Shown here: piece after piece, positions 24,883 through 35,938 of the stretch
Layout: every line of letters starts with the position of its first letter
How positions within the stretch are numbered: position 1 is the first letter of the stretch
NCBI GenBank assembly: GCA_048013815.1
Contig: CM106585.1
Coordinates: 16,182,001-16,246,000, forward strand
Source: Setoptus koraiensis
Taxonomy: Eukaryota; Arthropoda
Reading direction: 5' to 3'
DNA length: 64,000 nt
Program-made: the position numbers and the translations under genes
Notes under the pieces: model-generated
Told to the model about the DNA's origin: nothing
The model's input: the letters and a program-made list of their open reading frames with translations, nothing else
Databases searched by the model: none

Positions 24883-25826
24883 TTATCTATCAGAGCAAAT
24901 GGATAGTTTACTCAAATTAACAAAACTCTCTTCTACGGTCTTGGTGAGCTCCACTATTGACAGATCTTGTTGAATGGCGGGTAGGCTAAGTTGATTGTCG
25001 AATGATGTTCGACAATTATGAATCCAGCCAATTTCAGAAGATATGTATCCCTCGAGTGATGGCTGAAACATGCTAACAGATCCAGACAAAAAATGTGACA
25101 GCTCCTTGGTGAGTGCTTCAGTCCTACGGTTATAGTCAGCTTGACTAGAATTAAAGGCTTGCCTGCTCTCCTCTAGCTTTACCAGATTTGTACCAGTTTT
25201 CTCCCTTTCACTATAGTAAATAACTTTTTTCTGGATTCTCAACATATCAGAGTGGACGCTCTCCCTAGTTTTAATAGCATTTCTCATGTCACCAAACGCT
25301 TGTCGCATTTGTTTTAGCGGGTTCAAGAGAACCTTTTGTAGAGCAACCACATAATCCTCCCCAGCAGCATTTGAATCGCAAGCAAAAGAATGCCATTTCT
25401 CTAGAATATTTCTCAAATTTTGGTCGTCTGTAAATTGGTTTGAGCTTGATAGGTCATTTGTGATTTTTAATTCCACTTTGTTCATACAAAGCAAATGATC
25501 TGGTATTTTCTTTGCGGACGTATAGAGAATTTTAGCGCACGCTTCGGCTCTATCAAATTCAGCTATAAGTTTCTCAAGGCTTTCGGCGGCATTCTGGGAC
25601 GTCTGATCTGAGTCTTGGCGAGCCAGCCTCGAGGGTCTTCTCAGAGGATTCCTGGAGTGAATCAATCATGAAGATTAGAATATTGATTAAAATATTAATT
25701 AAAATTCGCTTACTGGTGAGAGTTAGAAACGCAATTTTTGTGAGTTGTTGTGGGTCTCAGAATCCAATGCAGAAAATAGTAGAAAATATATTACAGTCTA
25801 CTTCAGATGTACACTCACCAGCTCAT
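24883..25826 (-). CDS. BIN3: BIN3-type N-BAR protein (bridging integrator 3 / Hob3-like)
   Basis: BAR-domain membrane-curvature and actin-organising protein of the BIN3/fission-yeast Hob3 group, linked to Cdc42-dependent actin assembly. The model has two exons. An 8-nt coding exon (25826-25819, ATGAGCTG followed by GTGAGT) is joined across a 167-bp intron (acceptor TTCACTCCAG at 25652) to 25651-24883. The join makes Trp4... in fact the Trp3 codon TG+G, and the protein begins MSWNPLRRPSR, the N-terminus known for BIN3. It is 258 residues long. Residues about 25-240 are the helical BAR fold, with the family's EREKTGTNLVKLEESR segment (EKTGxxLxKL) in the middle and FQPSLEGYISSEI near the end. 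There is no SH3 domain, as expected for BIN3. The tail is short. The 3' end faces the SRR1-domain gene. Confidence 0.9.
25819..25826 (-). other. 8-nt initiator coding micro-exon of BIN3
   Basis: Minus-strand ATGAGCTG|GTGAGT. Two and two-thirds codons, phase 2. It restores a Trp and the conserved MSWNP start when joined to the exon at 25651. The 5' extent of the exon (UTR part) is not visible. Confidence 0.85.
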
Positions 25827-27256
25827 AATAATTCTTTGTGGTAAATCGGACTCTAATTTGAATAAATGGCCTCACAGTTCGTAGATAGTTCGCCCATGCT
25901 CCATTCGTTGGATTACATTAATACCTCTATTGTTCTAGTTCTAGTGAATTGCCTTGTACTGAAACATTGTCTCTCACTTGTTGATCATTGACAAAATGTT
26001 ACTTTTATAATAGTGTAATAAGGTAACTCTTGCACACAACAATGTTGACTGTTGAATCAGATGATGCAAAATGTTACACTGTAGAAAAGTATGCCCATCG
26101 GTATACCCAGAATACCTCCACTCATAATACATCTGTCTAATATTACCATATGTGAGCTCTCTCTAACATGCCCACATGTGCATTTGCCCAACCTCCACAT
26201 TGCCAACACGCATCAATCAGTCGATTTTCCGACAATCATTCCGGCCTCGGTATCATTCTTCTCGGCGCGATATCATCTTACCAGGTGTACAGGCCTTCCA
26301 ACCTGCGTCAAGTTATTGAATAACTGTGATGCAAAGAGAGTCGACACCAGCATGATGCCGTTTCTCGATGGTCCCACTCATAACGTGCATCTGATAGATG
26401 AGAAGATATCTACAAGTAGAAACTACCTGCATTTTCAGTAAAGTCTCACTAGGATTCGAAAATTGCGGTGTGACACTACCGATTCTATCGCTCTATAGTT
26501 TTTGGTTTGTATTATTTTATCGCCTTGACCTATATAGTTAGATGTTAGAGCCCTAAAAGGAGCGCCTCCCTTTCAATTAGTGATCCAGTCCTCCTTGCAT
26601 GCATTTGTTGACTGTTATTATTGGCTGATCTACATCTGTATATTATGACTTATTCGCAGAGGGAATAGCCCGTATCCACTACATAAGAACAGTAACACAA
26701 CGAAGGCCGTCAACAAAATGTAAGCTCGCCATCGCTCGCGCAACTTGTATAGTGTATGAACTCGTCATATCTCATCGACGCTGAAGCGGTATATACCCGC
26801 TAGGGGCGCTTCCTACGCTTGAGAATGCACAACTTGCTCTGAAGTGTTTCGTTGAATGATGCACTTTTGCGACTACAATCGTTAACTTGCAGCTAGCCAT
26901 TCCAGCAACGCCAATTGAACCTTCATATATCTACTTGAGGAAAGCATCACAACGCCGCCCTTGCGGAATTATTTCGAATTTATGTTTTACAGACCCTTAA
27001 AAGCAGCCACACAGTAGATTTAACTTTGGCAAGAGACTGTAAATAGCACAAACAAAGGCACGAGTGGTTATGACTAGTTTCTTTCTTTGTTTATTTGATA
27101 TTAGTTTTTGTGGTTGTTCGTTTCGTAAGCTGTTTTTTTAATACTTGATTGTTTTTGCAATACTAATCTTGTGTAATAGTATCCTGTTACCACAGAGAAT
27201 ATTATGTAAACATGGAGATTGCTCCATAGAGAATATAAATTATGCAAACAAGCATA
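25827..27256. other. Intergenic region between BIN3 5' end and REEP 3' end
   Basis: About 1.4 kb, mixed composition, holding the BIN3 promoter side and the REEP 3' UTR. The only longer frame (26091-26441, +) has no recognisable domain. No repeat or RNA gene is evident. Confidence 0.5.
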
Positions 27257-28151
27257 TCAGTTTTCGATTCTTTTTCTGCGAGGTCTCAAAGATTTGGCCC
27301 TGCCAACGCGCGCAGATTTGATAAGATCATCAGAATTTGTGGACATTGCGTCACTTTCAACAGGCGAAATTGTTTCCACTACGGTCACTTCACTATCAAC
27401 CATGGGTACATCATTGATATCGTCAACCTTGGGAGGCTCGACGTATTCGACAACCTTGGGTGATTCATCGATATCATCGACAATCATGGGCGAATCATCA
27501 TAATTATTGTTATTAAGGCTGGTCTTGGTGTTGGTGATGGACAGTGTCCTATTTGGGCCATCATCAGCTGGCGATGTAGAAATATTAAAACTGGGCAGTC
27601 CTTCACTGGTTGCAATCATTACTCTTAAAAAGACGGATATCACCTTAGGCGCCAACTTGGAGCATTCTGTCCACAATCTCCTGATGATCACATTGCCCAA
27701 ACGACTAGTGTTATCAAAATAAACATCGATGGTCCTCTCGTGGTTGGTCAATTCCTGGTTTATAACATGAGTAAATATCAGCTTTGCTCCATGGCCGTTC
27801 AATGAGACGATCCATATTAAGAACATTATCTTGAGTTCATAATAAAATGGGAACCAGATCCCCAGAAATATGTCTAAGAAAATTTGTACTAATTTAAAGC
27901 TGCCATATGTTACCCAATACATCATCCATCGTTGCTGTAACGTAGAAATTTCAGTTGGGGGCAAGAAGGTAAAGAGGTTGTTGTTACTGGCTGTTGGAAA
28001 TGCATTCTAGTGATACTGTTAGTAATTGTTGTCTTGTTATACATACGTATTGATGTCGGTCCCGATTTTTCATACTCTTCCATGATGCATACGCCGGATA
28101 AATTGACCCGAAAAACAATTCAATGTAGGGATATAATAACTTGGCTATCAT
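27257..28151 (-). CDS. REEP: REEP1-4-type receptor expression-enhancing protein (TB2/DP1/HVA22 family)
   Basis: ER membrane-shaping protein with a reticulon-like hairpin; the REEP1-4 group also links ER to microtubules. Two exons: 28151-28047 (ATG to CATCAATAC, donor GTATGT) and 27934-27257, separated by a 112-bp phase-0 intron with acceptor CTACGTTACAG. The protein is 260 residues. Exon 1 (MIAKLLYPYIELFFGSIYPA) aligns residue for residue with the REEP N-terminus, ending in the family YPAYxS signature. Exon 2 opens with QRWMMYW (36-42) and has WFPFYYELK at 62-70, the core TB2/DP1 motif. A long polar C-terminal tail ends in a basic RRKRIEN. The REEP1-4 rather than REEP5/6 call rests on this tail and on the start right before the first hydrophobic segment. 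It is divergently arranged with ARL6IP1. Confidence 0.92.
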
Positions 28152-28192
28152 GGCTGTCGACGGAAATGAATCAGACACGGTGAGTGTCTGTT

Positions 28193-28202
28193 TGTGTGTG
28201 TG

Positions 28203-28233
<31 letters not shown>
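28193..28233. repeat. (GT)n microsatellite upstream of REEP
   Basis: Nearly pure GT tract, one C interruption, about 40 bp upstream of the REEP ATG; it may fall in the 5' UTR. Confidence 0.9.
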
Positions 28234-28518
28234 ATGTGTTTATGCCAACGTCACCATCATGACTGTTACGGTGTTGGATGCGTTGAGTTGGTTAATGCAA
28301 AAAGAACAAGCGGACGGACAGACAGGCCGACTGAGACTGGCTCACTGTGTGCATTGATTTGAGGCAGTCGTGGCCATGTTCGTGTATATTTATAAACATA
28401 CACAGTGAACACATACACAGACAGAAGCAAGTCCAGAGTGGCGATATCAGACCGACAGGCTGTAGCAAGGCGTCGTCGAAGGCGAGAACGACGACGACGA
28501 TATATCTCGTTGGACTAT

Positions 28519-28759
28519 ACTGGGTGTAATCTAACTTCTGTCCGAATCTCTGCGCACACGCACAAAGGGCTACTTGTGTGCTGCTTGTACAGATGATAAG
28601 CACAATCGTCACTTTGTGCCTTTGTGCTTGAACACACTTTTCGCACAACAATTCCATAGGCTGCACAAGAGCGACCGATTTACGCACACATGCCATTTTC
28701 AGATTTGTGTGTACAAAAGTTCGCACAGAGAATCGGGCTAAAGTCCGAATACACCCAGT
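28519..28759. mobile_element. MITE-like element with 41-bp imperfect terminal inverted repeats
   Basis: Left arm 28519-28559 and the reverse complement of 28719-28759 share 31 of 41 positions, including a perfect outer 10-mer ACTGGGTGTA and a shared TCTCTG core. A second inverted pair, AAGCACAA/TTGTGCTT, lies near the centre (about 28600-28631). The 241-bp length, absence of coding potential and fold-back design fit a non-autonomous DNA transposon. No convincing target-site duplication is seen next to the ends, and no other copy was noticed in the window, so a structured non-mobile sequence remains possible. Confidence 0.45.
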
Positions 28760-29263
28760 GAAGACATCATACAATCAGGCCTTACCACGGTGTCTAAAAA
28801 CCACTCCAACTGGCAGCAATAGGTCGACAGCAACTGTACTGTTGTGAATTTTGCAAACAGGAACTAGAATCATTCAAAGAATAGATCTAGAACGGAGGGA
28901 CCTTAATAATTTACAGGGAGAGAAGAGAGATAAAAAAATTTAAACAAATTGTAAAATTACAGAGAGAAAGAAGGGAAACAATCGAGAGACAGACAGAGAA
29001 ACAAGCATACACTCACTCTAACACACTCACACACACACTCAGAAATACACAAACAGACATTCACACTGTTAAACAGACAGGCAAACGAATTTTGATATCT
29101 GATCTACAAATTAATATCACTTTTATCATAATTGTAATATCAATTTTCTTCAGTAATTCACTCAACTGGTTTGCACCTCAGCCTCTTACAGCAATTTTAA
29201 CACGAACCAACACATCATAATACAATTGCTAATCCATAATAATTAATATATTGAATAAAAACT

Positions 29264-29899
29264 ATGGCCGATAACCAAGATCAAAACAATGGAGGAGTCC
29301 AGGGAGTGAAACAGAGCCTACAAAATAGATTGCAAAGTAACAAACAGCTTGTACTCAAATTACACTCCATCCTAACCTGGGAACAAGATTATTATCCAAT
29401 TGTGATTGCAGCTGCTACAAGCTTTCTATTCTTAGTTGTCTACTTATTGGACAGGTCTGTTCTTACAACACTATCATTCATTGGTATTGCCGCTACCATA
29501 CTAGATTATTCTTTACCATTCATCACTAAAAGTTTTCTAAGCACCAACAAATGGACTGACAAGGACACCCAAAAATTTGAAAAGATTTGCCTGGAGTTGG
29601 CCAAATCGTACCAATTCGTTAGGTTTGCCTTCGACTACATGCAAGATCTGAAATCCAAGAAACCTAAAGTCTATTATGCCTCTATGTCGAGTCTATTCTT
29701 GACATTAGCATGGATTGGTGGTCAATTCAATAATCTATTCTTAACTTATCTACTTGTTCTACTGATTGTATTTTACCCTGGTCTTGAAAAGAAGAATGTG
29801 CCACAAAAGATCTTCGAGAGTGTAGCATCTAAACTAGGCAAGCGGCCGACAGCACCATCATCCGGAGGAGATAGAAGAAGTTCGGGAGGAAGAAAATAA
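29264..29899 (+). CDS. ARL6IP1: ARL6IP1 (ADP-ribosylation factor-like 6-interacting protein 1)
   Basis: Reticulon-like ER membrane protein that helps generate tubular ER and binds Arl6. The 211-residue protein is one exon starting at ATG 29264. Two pairs of hydrophobic segments form hairpins: about 44-62 plus 66-88, and about 137-153 plus 157-173. The family feature LTWEQDYYPIVI (38-48) leads into the first. The loop NKWTDKDTQKFEKICLELAK and the YPG at the end of the last hydrophobic segment also match the family. The C-terminus is basic and Gly/Ser-rich (ending GGRK). The N-terminus is a short Asn/Gln-rich cytosolic tail. A likely poly(A) signal AATAAA lies at 30153-30158. It shares an upstream region with the divergent REEP gene. 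Confidence 0.95.
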   Translation: MADNQDQNNGGVQGVKQSLQNRLQSNKQLVLKLHSILTWEQDYYPIVIAAATSFLFLVVYLLDRSVLTTLSFIGIAATILDYSLPFITKSFLSTNKWTDKDTQKFEKICLELAKSYQFVRFAFDYMQDLKSKKPKVYYASMSSLFLTLAWIGGQFNNLFLTYLLVLLIVFYPGLEKKNVPQKIFESVASKLGKRPTAPSSGGDRRSSGGRK

Positions 29900-30641
29900 T
29901 AGTAATAGTAGCTATTAGTAGTATTGGGTGATTGAGATCTTATCCTCAGTTTGCACATTGCACTCTTTTGATTTTTCTGTTCTGTGCAAAGGCGAAAGGG
30001 GCCCTTTTCTGGTATATGGGGTGCACTCTGATGTGCTTGCGCAAGGTTATACTCTCGTGAAAATGAAATACAAAATATGCTCAGCGCATGCTATTGGAAC
30101 AATGCGTTTCTATACCAAACCGCCGAGGAAGAGATCTCGATCGCCCTATGACAATAAAATCGTAATGAATAATAATATTTCTTTTATATTGGTGGTAGTT
30201 GGCATCACTAAATAACATTTTCAAAAAACATTAGTTTGTCAAATACATATATAAAAGATGATAATCAACATTCTGACAACATCAGAAATCAATTAAAATT
30301 TTAATTCCTAGTTTGTTCTCTTGAATAAGAAACGATCTGTATTAAGTCACTCTCACCACTAGACACTAACAAATTTTTAATAATTGGTGGTCAAAAGGCA
30401 GTGCCGACAATAGATGTCAAAAGTAGTGCCCATCATTGAGTTCGGAATATCTGCTGAGGAGAATCTTGGACATTTGAAACAAGACATTCTCGTATATTGT
30501 GATGATTCCCTAATATTTATCATTCGTTATCGTTGGGCCCCAAAAAAACCTCTTCCGTGCCTTTTTTTTTATGAAATGATATGATGTGTTACAGAGGCGA
30601 TGCCATAGTTCTAATCATGATACGGGTCCTTCATGATCTCT
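29900..30641. other. Convergent region between ARL6IP1 and the RGS gene
   Basis: About 740 bp that must hold both 3' UTRs. AATAAA at 30153-30158 suits ARL6IP1. The rest is AT-rich with an A7 and a T10 run near 30544-30570; no coding signal. Confidence 0.55.
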
Positions 30642-33600
30642 TCAACTGCTGCTTTTCCGACTGGATGTTGGTAACTGAGCAAGCTTTTTATACATAGAAG
30701 AATTTATGAATCTTGGATAAGAATCTCTGTGCATCAAAGTATAAATTTGAAGTTGTGCCTCATCAAATATGTCAGCTGTGGGGGACTCCATGTTTTTATT
30801 TATAACTTCCCTAACCCTGGAATCTAAACTGACCTGTTATTCAATGAATAGTGGTTAGAGAAGAACTTTGGAGTTAGTACAAGTAGCCTATATGTGTGCA
30901 AATCTTCAGTGATTAATGACTTACTTCTTTAGTTGACAATATAGATATGTAATCTTCATATATCATCCTTGCTTTGGTCTCAATTGAATGTAAATCTTTT
31001 TCTCTTTTAAGTTCTTGACAAGCAAGCCAGAATAATATATTTTCCTCACTATATTCGCACCTAAGAAAGTCACGGAATACGCGGCGACCATCTGGAAAAA
31101 CAATTTAAAGCGATTTAGTACATGATCTGCAATATAACTCTAGCGTAACTCTAGAATATAGTAGTTTTTACTCAGTTGTTAGACTTACCGTAGCATTTCA
31201 TCAATCTGTCGAAAGATTCACCCCATGAACGTATTTCTTCCAAAGAAGGCCTAGAAAATAGATTGAATAATAAAAGGTATGTATATATAGGTTAATGTGC
31301 TATCGCTCTTTCGAATGTGACCAGTAAGCAAGGGTACTTTTTTCGGTATCAGTTTTTGTTTGCAGAAAAACTTACGTTCCACAAGTTGACATCATATCAC
31401 ATCTACCAGTTTGATTGGTTCTATCTCCACCATTGTTGTGAGATAGTTTTGAATCTCGATGACAAATACTTCGATGGGACAAACTGGGTGAAAAAAAGAA
31501 TAAAAGAATTAATAAAAAATCTTGCTAGCAGATATAGTATATTTATAAGTTGATTACAAGTAACTCACCCAGAGCACGGACAGCAACAACACCAACAGAG
31601 CTTGCAACGTCGATCTGTGTTTACATAATCACTTCCTTTCACCTGGGTTGTCGTGACATCTCCAACGGAAAAGTTAGAGCTCGAGCACTTGATTGGGTCT
31701 ACTGTTAGTAGATCAGCCGATTCTTTTTCGATTGACCCTTTCGAAGATAACCTCAAGTTCTTTCCGACTTGCCTAGATGGAGCAATATTTTCTTTAGTTT
31801 CCAGATTATTTTCAACTTGTCTATTTGAGTTAGATATATTGATTTCACGACATTGGTCAGCAGCTTCCTTAGCTACCTTGTTGGAGAAAGATCTGTCATT
31901 TTCGGTCGATTGAATCGAAGCTGTTGGCTGGCATGGAATCACAAATTCACCTCGTGCTTGGCTGACTCCATTAGTGACTAACGAATCAATATTATTACTT
32001 TGATATTGATCTGATCTGGCTGTTTGTTCGCTCAAATTTTGTTGATGTTTAGATTTCTCGATGGTGATTTTGTTGTCATTCTCAAGACTGTTGGACATAT
32101 CCATTTTGATAACAGCGGATGAATTATTCGCATTTGAAGATTCATTGACATGAGGAGCGCTGCGATCATCGTTGTCTAACACCATTTTGCCATCATCTTC
32201 ATCTGGTTTTGCATCTTCAGATCTAGCACTGGAAAAGCCATCAGAAATATGCCTCGGCTGGGAATTTTCTAGTGTCATGTTATCCATCATTTCTGTGTCT
32301 GTTGCTCTTAGAGTGTCACAGTTTTGCATCGTATCTGGTGGGTCAACTGGTGTGATTTCAACATCAATGAAAGTATTCTCATTGTTTGCAGATGTTGAAA
32401 GTTGCTGATTGCTTGGTTGTTGTTCATTTTTGGCATCATTAGTTGATTTTTTGGTCCTAGCGGAATCGTTTGCCGAGACATCAGACTGTTTATTCTGGGG
32501 ATGCTTGATCAAAGGATTGTTAAGGTTTACTAGGCTGGCATCTACGGCAGATATTATGGAGCTGGTTGAATTCTTGAAACTAGCTTGTTCGTTACTACTT
32601 AGGTTGACAGGTTTTTCAACCTCATTCGGGTGGCTTGACGTACTAGCTCTGTGCTTCAATTTGTGTTTATGCTTATGATGTCCATGGTGGTGATGGTGGT
32701 GATGTTTGTGGCCGTATCTGATACTCTGATTATCCGACTGATTGTTAGTTGAGCCTTGTTGAGAAGCGGCTAGCTGCACATTGGGTGCATTTTGAATGGG
32801 TTGTTGCTGTGAAAAACTTGACTGATTATTGATCGCTTGATGTTCGCGATGTGTGTTGGGATGATGGTGATGATGATGGTTGTGATGATGGTGATGGTGG
32901 CGTTGCGACTTGCCTTGACTGCTGAGTCTATGATTGCAACATGTTGGCTGTGTTGATGCTGACATTAAGGAATTTTGTTCATTGTGTTTCCTAGCATTCG
33001 GAATATCTTTTGTTGACAATCTACAACTGTTGTTGCTGCTGTCCATAGGTTCGTTCTCCCTTATTATATCGGCTTGTATAGTTTTAAAAGATTGTAATTC
33101 GTTTTGGAAGCCGATAGGTGCTGGCAATGTATTTTCGTCAATATTACCACTCATACTTCTAGTTTTATGAGATGGCTGTTGTTTACTGTGTTGCTTTTGG
33201 GAAGATTGGATAGTTTGGTGTTGTCGCTCATCTAGCTTATCTAGTACACGAGCTTTTGTTGCTAATGGTCCAGATGCATTCGATATCACGGTGGTAGCCG
33301 AGGTCACTGTTGCTGAGCTACTACTAGATGTTGTTTGCATTTTCGCTACACAGCCTATCTCAATAGAAGATGATTGAGAACATGTAGATAAACTTTTCGA
33401 CGATTTTGACTCATTGATTTTTACCTGATCACAACCATGTTGGTCATGTTTTGATTGATGGCGATGATAATGATGTGAGTGAGCGCAATGATTGAATGAT
33501 GGACATTGTTTAGATTCGTTGCAATAGTTGTTGCTGTCGTTATTGGAAGAAGACACTACCTTGGCTGATGTTGCAAATTTAGATTGAGATGGCTTAGTAA

Positions 33601-34774
33601 AATCTGTAGTTGTTTGCTCATCGTGATTATTGATCATCTCTTGACTTCTCTTTTTATTATTGTGATGATGATGCCTATGGTGATGATGGTGACCATGGGA
33701 TTGATTATGATGATGATGTTGATGCGAACTATGATGACATTTGACTAAATCGATACTTACATTATTAGTATCATTATTTAAACTATTATTAGCACCTGAG
33801 CAAGATGGCAATGTGTCACTTCGATCAGATAATCTGGACAATTTTCTATCATGACCTAACTTTGTTGAGCCTAACGATGTGGATGAGTTTGTTGGAATAT
33901 CTTCACGGGCAATGTTAGCTGATGATGAGCCAACATTTGTTGTGTTAATACAGTTATTATTGTGATTTGACGATTGGTTATATTTTGTTTTGCTCTCATC
34001 GGTCGAATGTTGATGGTAATGTTGATGATAATTGTGTTTATGATGGTGGTGATGCTTTGGGCAGCAAGCTTTGCTGCATGTGTTTTTTGTTCTTTTATGG
34101 CTTACAATGAAATTGGGTTCTATATTTGCTGAGTTTATAGAAGATTGTAATTTAGCATCTAATTGTTGCTGTTCTTGTTGATTGCTATTATTATTACTAT
34201 TTCCAGGAATTCTATTTTTTGTACTGTCTAAATTATCGTCCATAGTATCTTGATGGTGATCGTTAGATGCTGACACTGAACTAACTTTTTCATTGTTTTT
34301 GCTGCAGGGAGAATTGTTGGTGGCATCTTCATGCATTTGTATTCTGATTGTGTTGACCAATCGATGAGGTTCGTTTAGACTCAGATTATTATTATCGACT
34401 TGAGCAGGCTCGATTTTGGTCTCCTCTATCATCTGTTCACTTCCACTTTCATTATTCTCATCATATTCTTTTTTAATCATATGAGGATCCTCTGAGACCT
34501 CTTCGCTGGCCGACATCGGTTGTTCGTTGTTTTGAGACATGTCCAATGACACAACCATACTATCGTTGTTATTTTCATCATCATCAATACTTAAGCTCCT
34601 GTCAATATCATGAACATTTGAACCATCGATTGAGTTGTTGTTGTTATCGTCAACCTGGCATGGTTGATCAGGTCCATGATGGCGGTTGTCTAGCGTTGTC
34701 CCTATGGCTGTTGATGATTGTTGTAGATGATGTGGTTGGGGCGGCTGTTGTTGAGGGTCGTCAGCCTCGTGCAT
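30642..34774 (-). CDS. RGS protein of the RZ class (RGS17/19/20-like) with very long N-terminal extension
   Basis: GTPase-activating protein for G-alpha-i/o/z. Five exons, all with GT-AG borders and compatible phases: 34774-31569, 31483-31376, 31250-31189, 31091-30925, 30833-30642, giving 1244 residues. The first exon (1068 codons, ATG 34774) is low-complexity, rich in Asn, Ser, Gln and His, with His runs such as HHHHHHNHHHHHH. It ends in the cysteine string CKLCWCCCCPC (1057-1067), which is palmitoylated in the RZ family. Exons 3-5 encode the RGS box from about 1106: PSLEEIRSWGESFDRLM, then FRDFLRCEYSEENILFWLAC, then QIYTLMHRDSYPRFINS, all hallmark RGS segments. Known RZ proteins in vertebrates are about 200-240 residues, so about 1,050 residues are extra. 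The catalytic Asn in SEEN and the LFWLAC helix are intact. The gene name cannot be fixed between RGS17, 19 and 20; Drosophila Double hit is the likely arthropod counterpart. Confidence 0.93.
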
Positions 34775-35387
34775 TTGACGCTTTTTGTGACAAATGATTG
34801 CCTCTTGGCGTCGATGCCTTTCCGTATGTTCAACAGCAGCAGTTATGAATGTATTTTACCAATATACTTCGCTTTATGTGCGGTAGTTACAGTTAACCTG
34901 ATTTGGCAATAGTTGTTGTGAGAGCAGCCCCACAAGTAGACATCCTGGTTATGGGGTAGCATCAATCAAAGACTGAATTGGCGCATAAATTGGCTCTTAT
35001 GTTTCAATGATTAATACAATTTGAAGCTAGAAATTGATATAAATTCACTCTCGAGGTGGCAATGTTATTTTGTTAGTCCGTTTGTGGATTGGGTCCTCTG
35101 TTAGTATCAAGTGTCAGGGTATATGTGTGTGTGAGTGTGTGTATGTGTGTGAACTGAATTGGGGTCCAAATAATGAAAACGGTTGTGTATTGAGCAGAAA
35201 ATAGACTGTTTTAAATAGCGATCAATCAATCAATACTGATAATAATGTATGTGTGGGTATGTGTGTGTGTTTGTGTGTGTATATGATGTAAATATAGTTC
35301 TTTGAAAAGGTTCGCTAGATGCTGGGTTTTTGGCCTGTTATAGTTTTTTGTAAATTGTGTCCGCTAATAGAATCGTATTGTTTGTTC

Positions 35388-35393
35388 TATATT

Positions 35394-35437
<44 letters not shown>

Positions 35438-35443
35438 AATATA
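35388..35443. repeat. 56-bp perfect palindrome with a (TA)19 core
   Basis: TATATTGAC at 388-396 of this kilobase is matched by GTCAATATA at 435-443, with 38 bp of TA dinucleotides between, making the whole block its own reverse complement. Confidence 0.9.
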
Positions 35444-35882
35444 TATATTTATTTGTATATATATTTGTGTGTGTGTAGCCTAGTTGTAAGTACCAAATAG
35501 ATAGATGTGCAAGGATAAACGACTAATACGATATACTTACTGGCTCATATAAACAAAATTAGCTCGCTTGGCGAGGTAATACAATTGATAATAATAATAA
35601 CTTAATAATAGTGATAACGGTAACTACAATAGTGGTAATATTGATGGTGATAATATTGCAATGGTCATAGCAGTAGTAGTGATAATAATAATACTAATGA
35701 TATAATTTATTTATTAATAATAATTGTTGTTATTTTCAAAAGAAACAATAGACCATTTTTCTGCAATATTCGAATAAATATTTTATGATGTGGGGGCGGG
35801 ATGCAACAATAATAACAAACTCTGACGATAATATTCGATCGCGAATAGAACTAATGTTGTTTTGTGTCGTTGTCCTAGCTGT

Positions 35883-35894
35883 ACACACACACAC

Positions 35895-35936
<42 letters not shown>
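35883..35936. repeat. (CA)n microsatellite
   Basis: About 27 dinucleotides with a single G interruption near 35899 and another near the end. Confidence 0.92.

Positions 35937-35938
<2 letters not shown>

Larger units (their letters stand above)
28152..29263. other. Shared divergent upstream region of REEP and ARL6IP1
   Basis: About 1.1 kb between two start codons on opposite strands. It contains a GT tract, a 241-bp terminal-inverted-repeat element and, at 28950-29070, a purine/CA-rich tract that probably belongs to the ARL6IP1 leader. No TATA box can be assigned with confidence. Confidence 0.6.

Noticed and set aside
26091..26441. 116-codon frame between BIN3 and REEP
   Set aside because: No domain or composition typical of the coding genes here.
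28292..28774. 160-codon frame on the - strand
   Set aside because: Lies across the inverted-repeat element, is Cys/Val-rich and has no motif; the TIR structure explains the sequence better.
31565..34774. RGS first exon read as a complete 1069-residue protein of its own
   Set aside because: The frame ends within a few codons of a GTGAGT donor right after the cysteine string, and four in-phase downstream exons complete an RGS domain.
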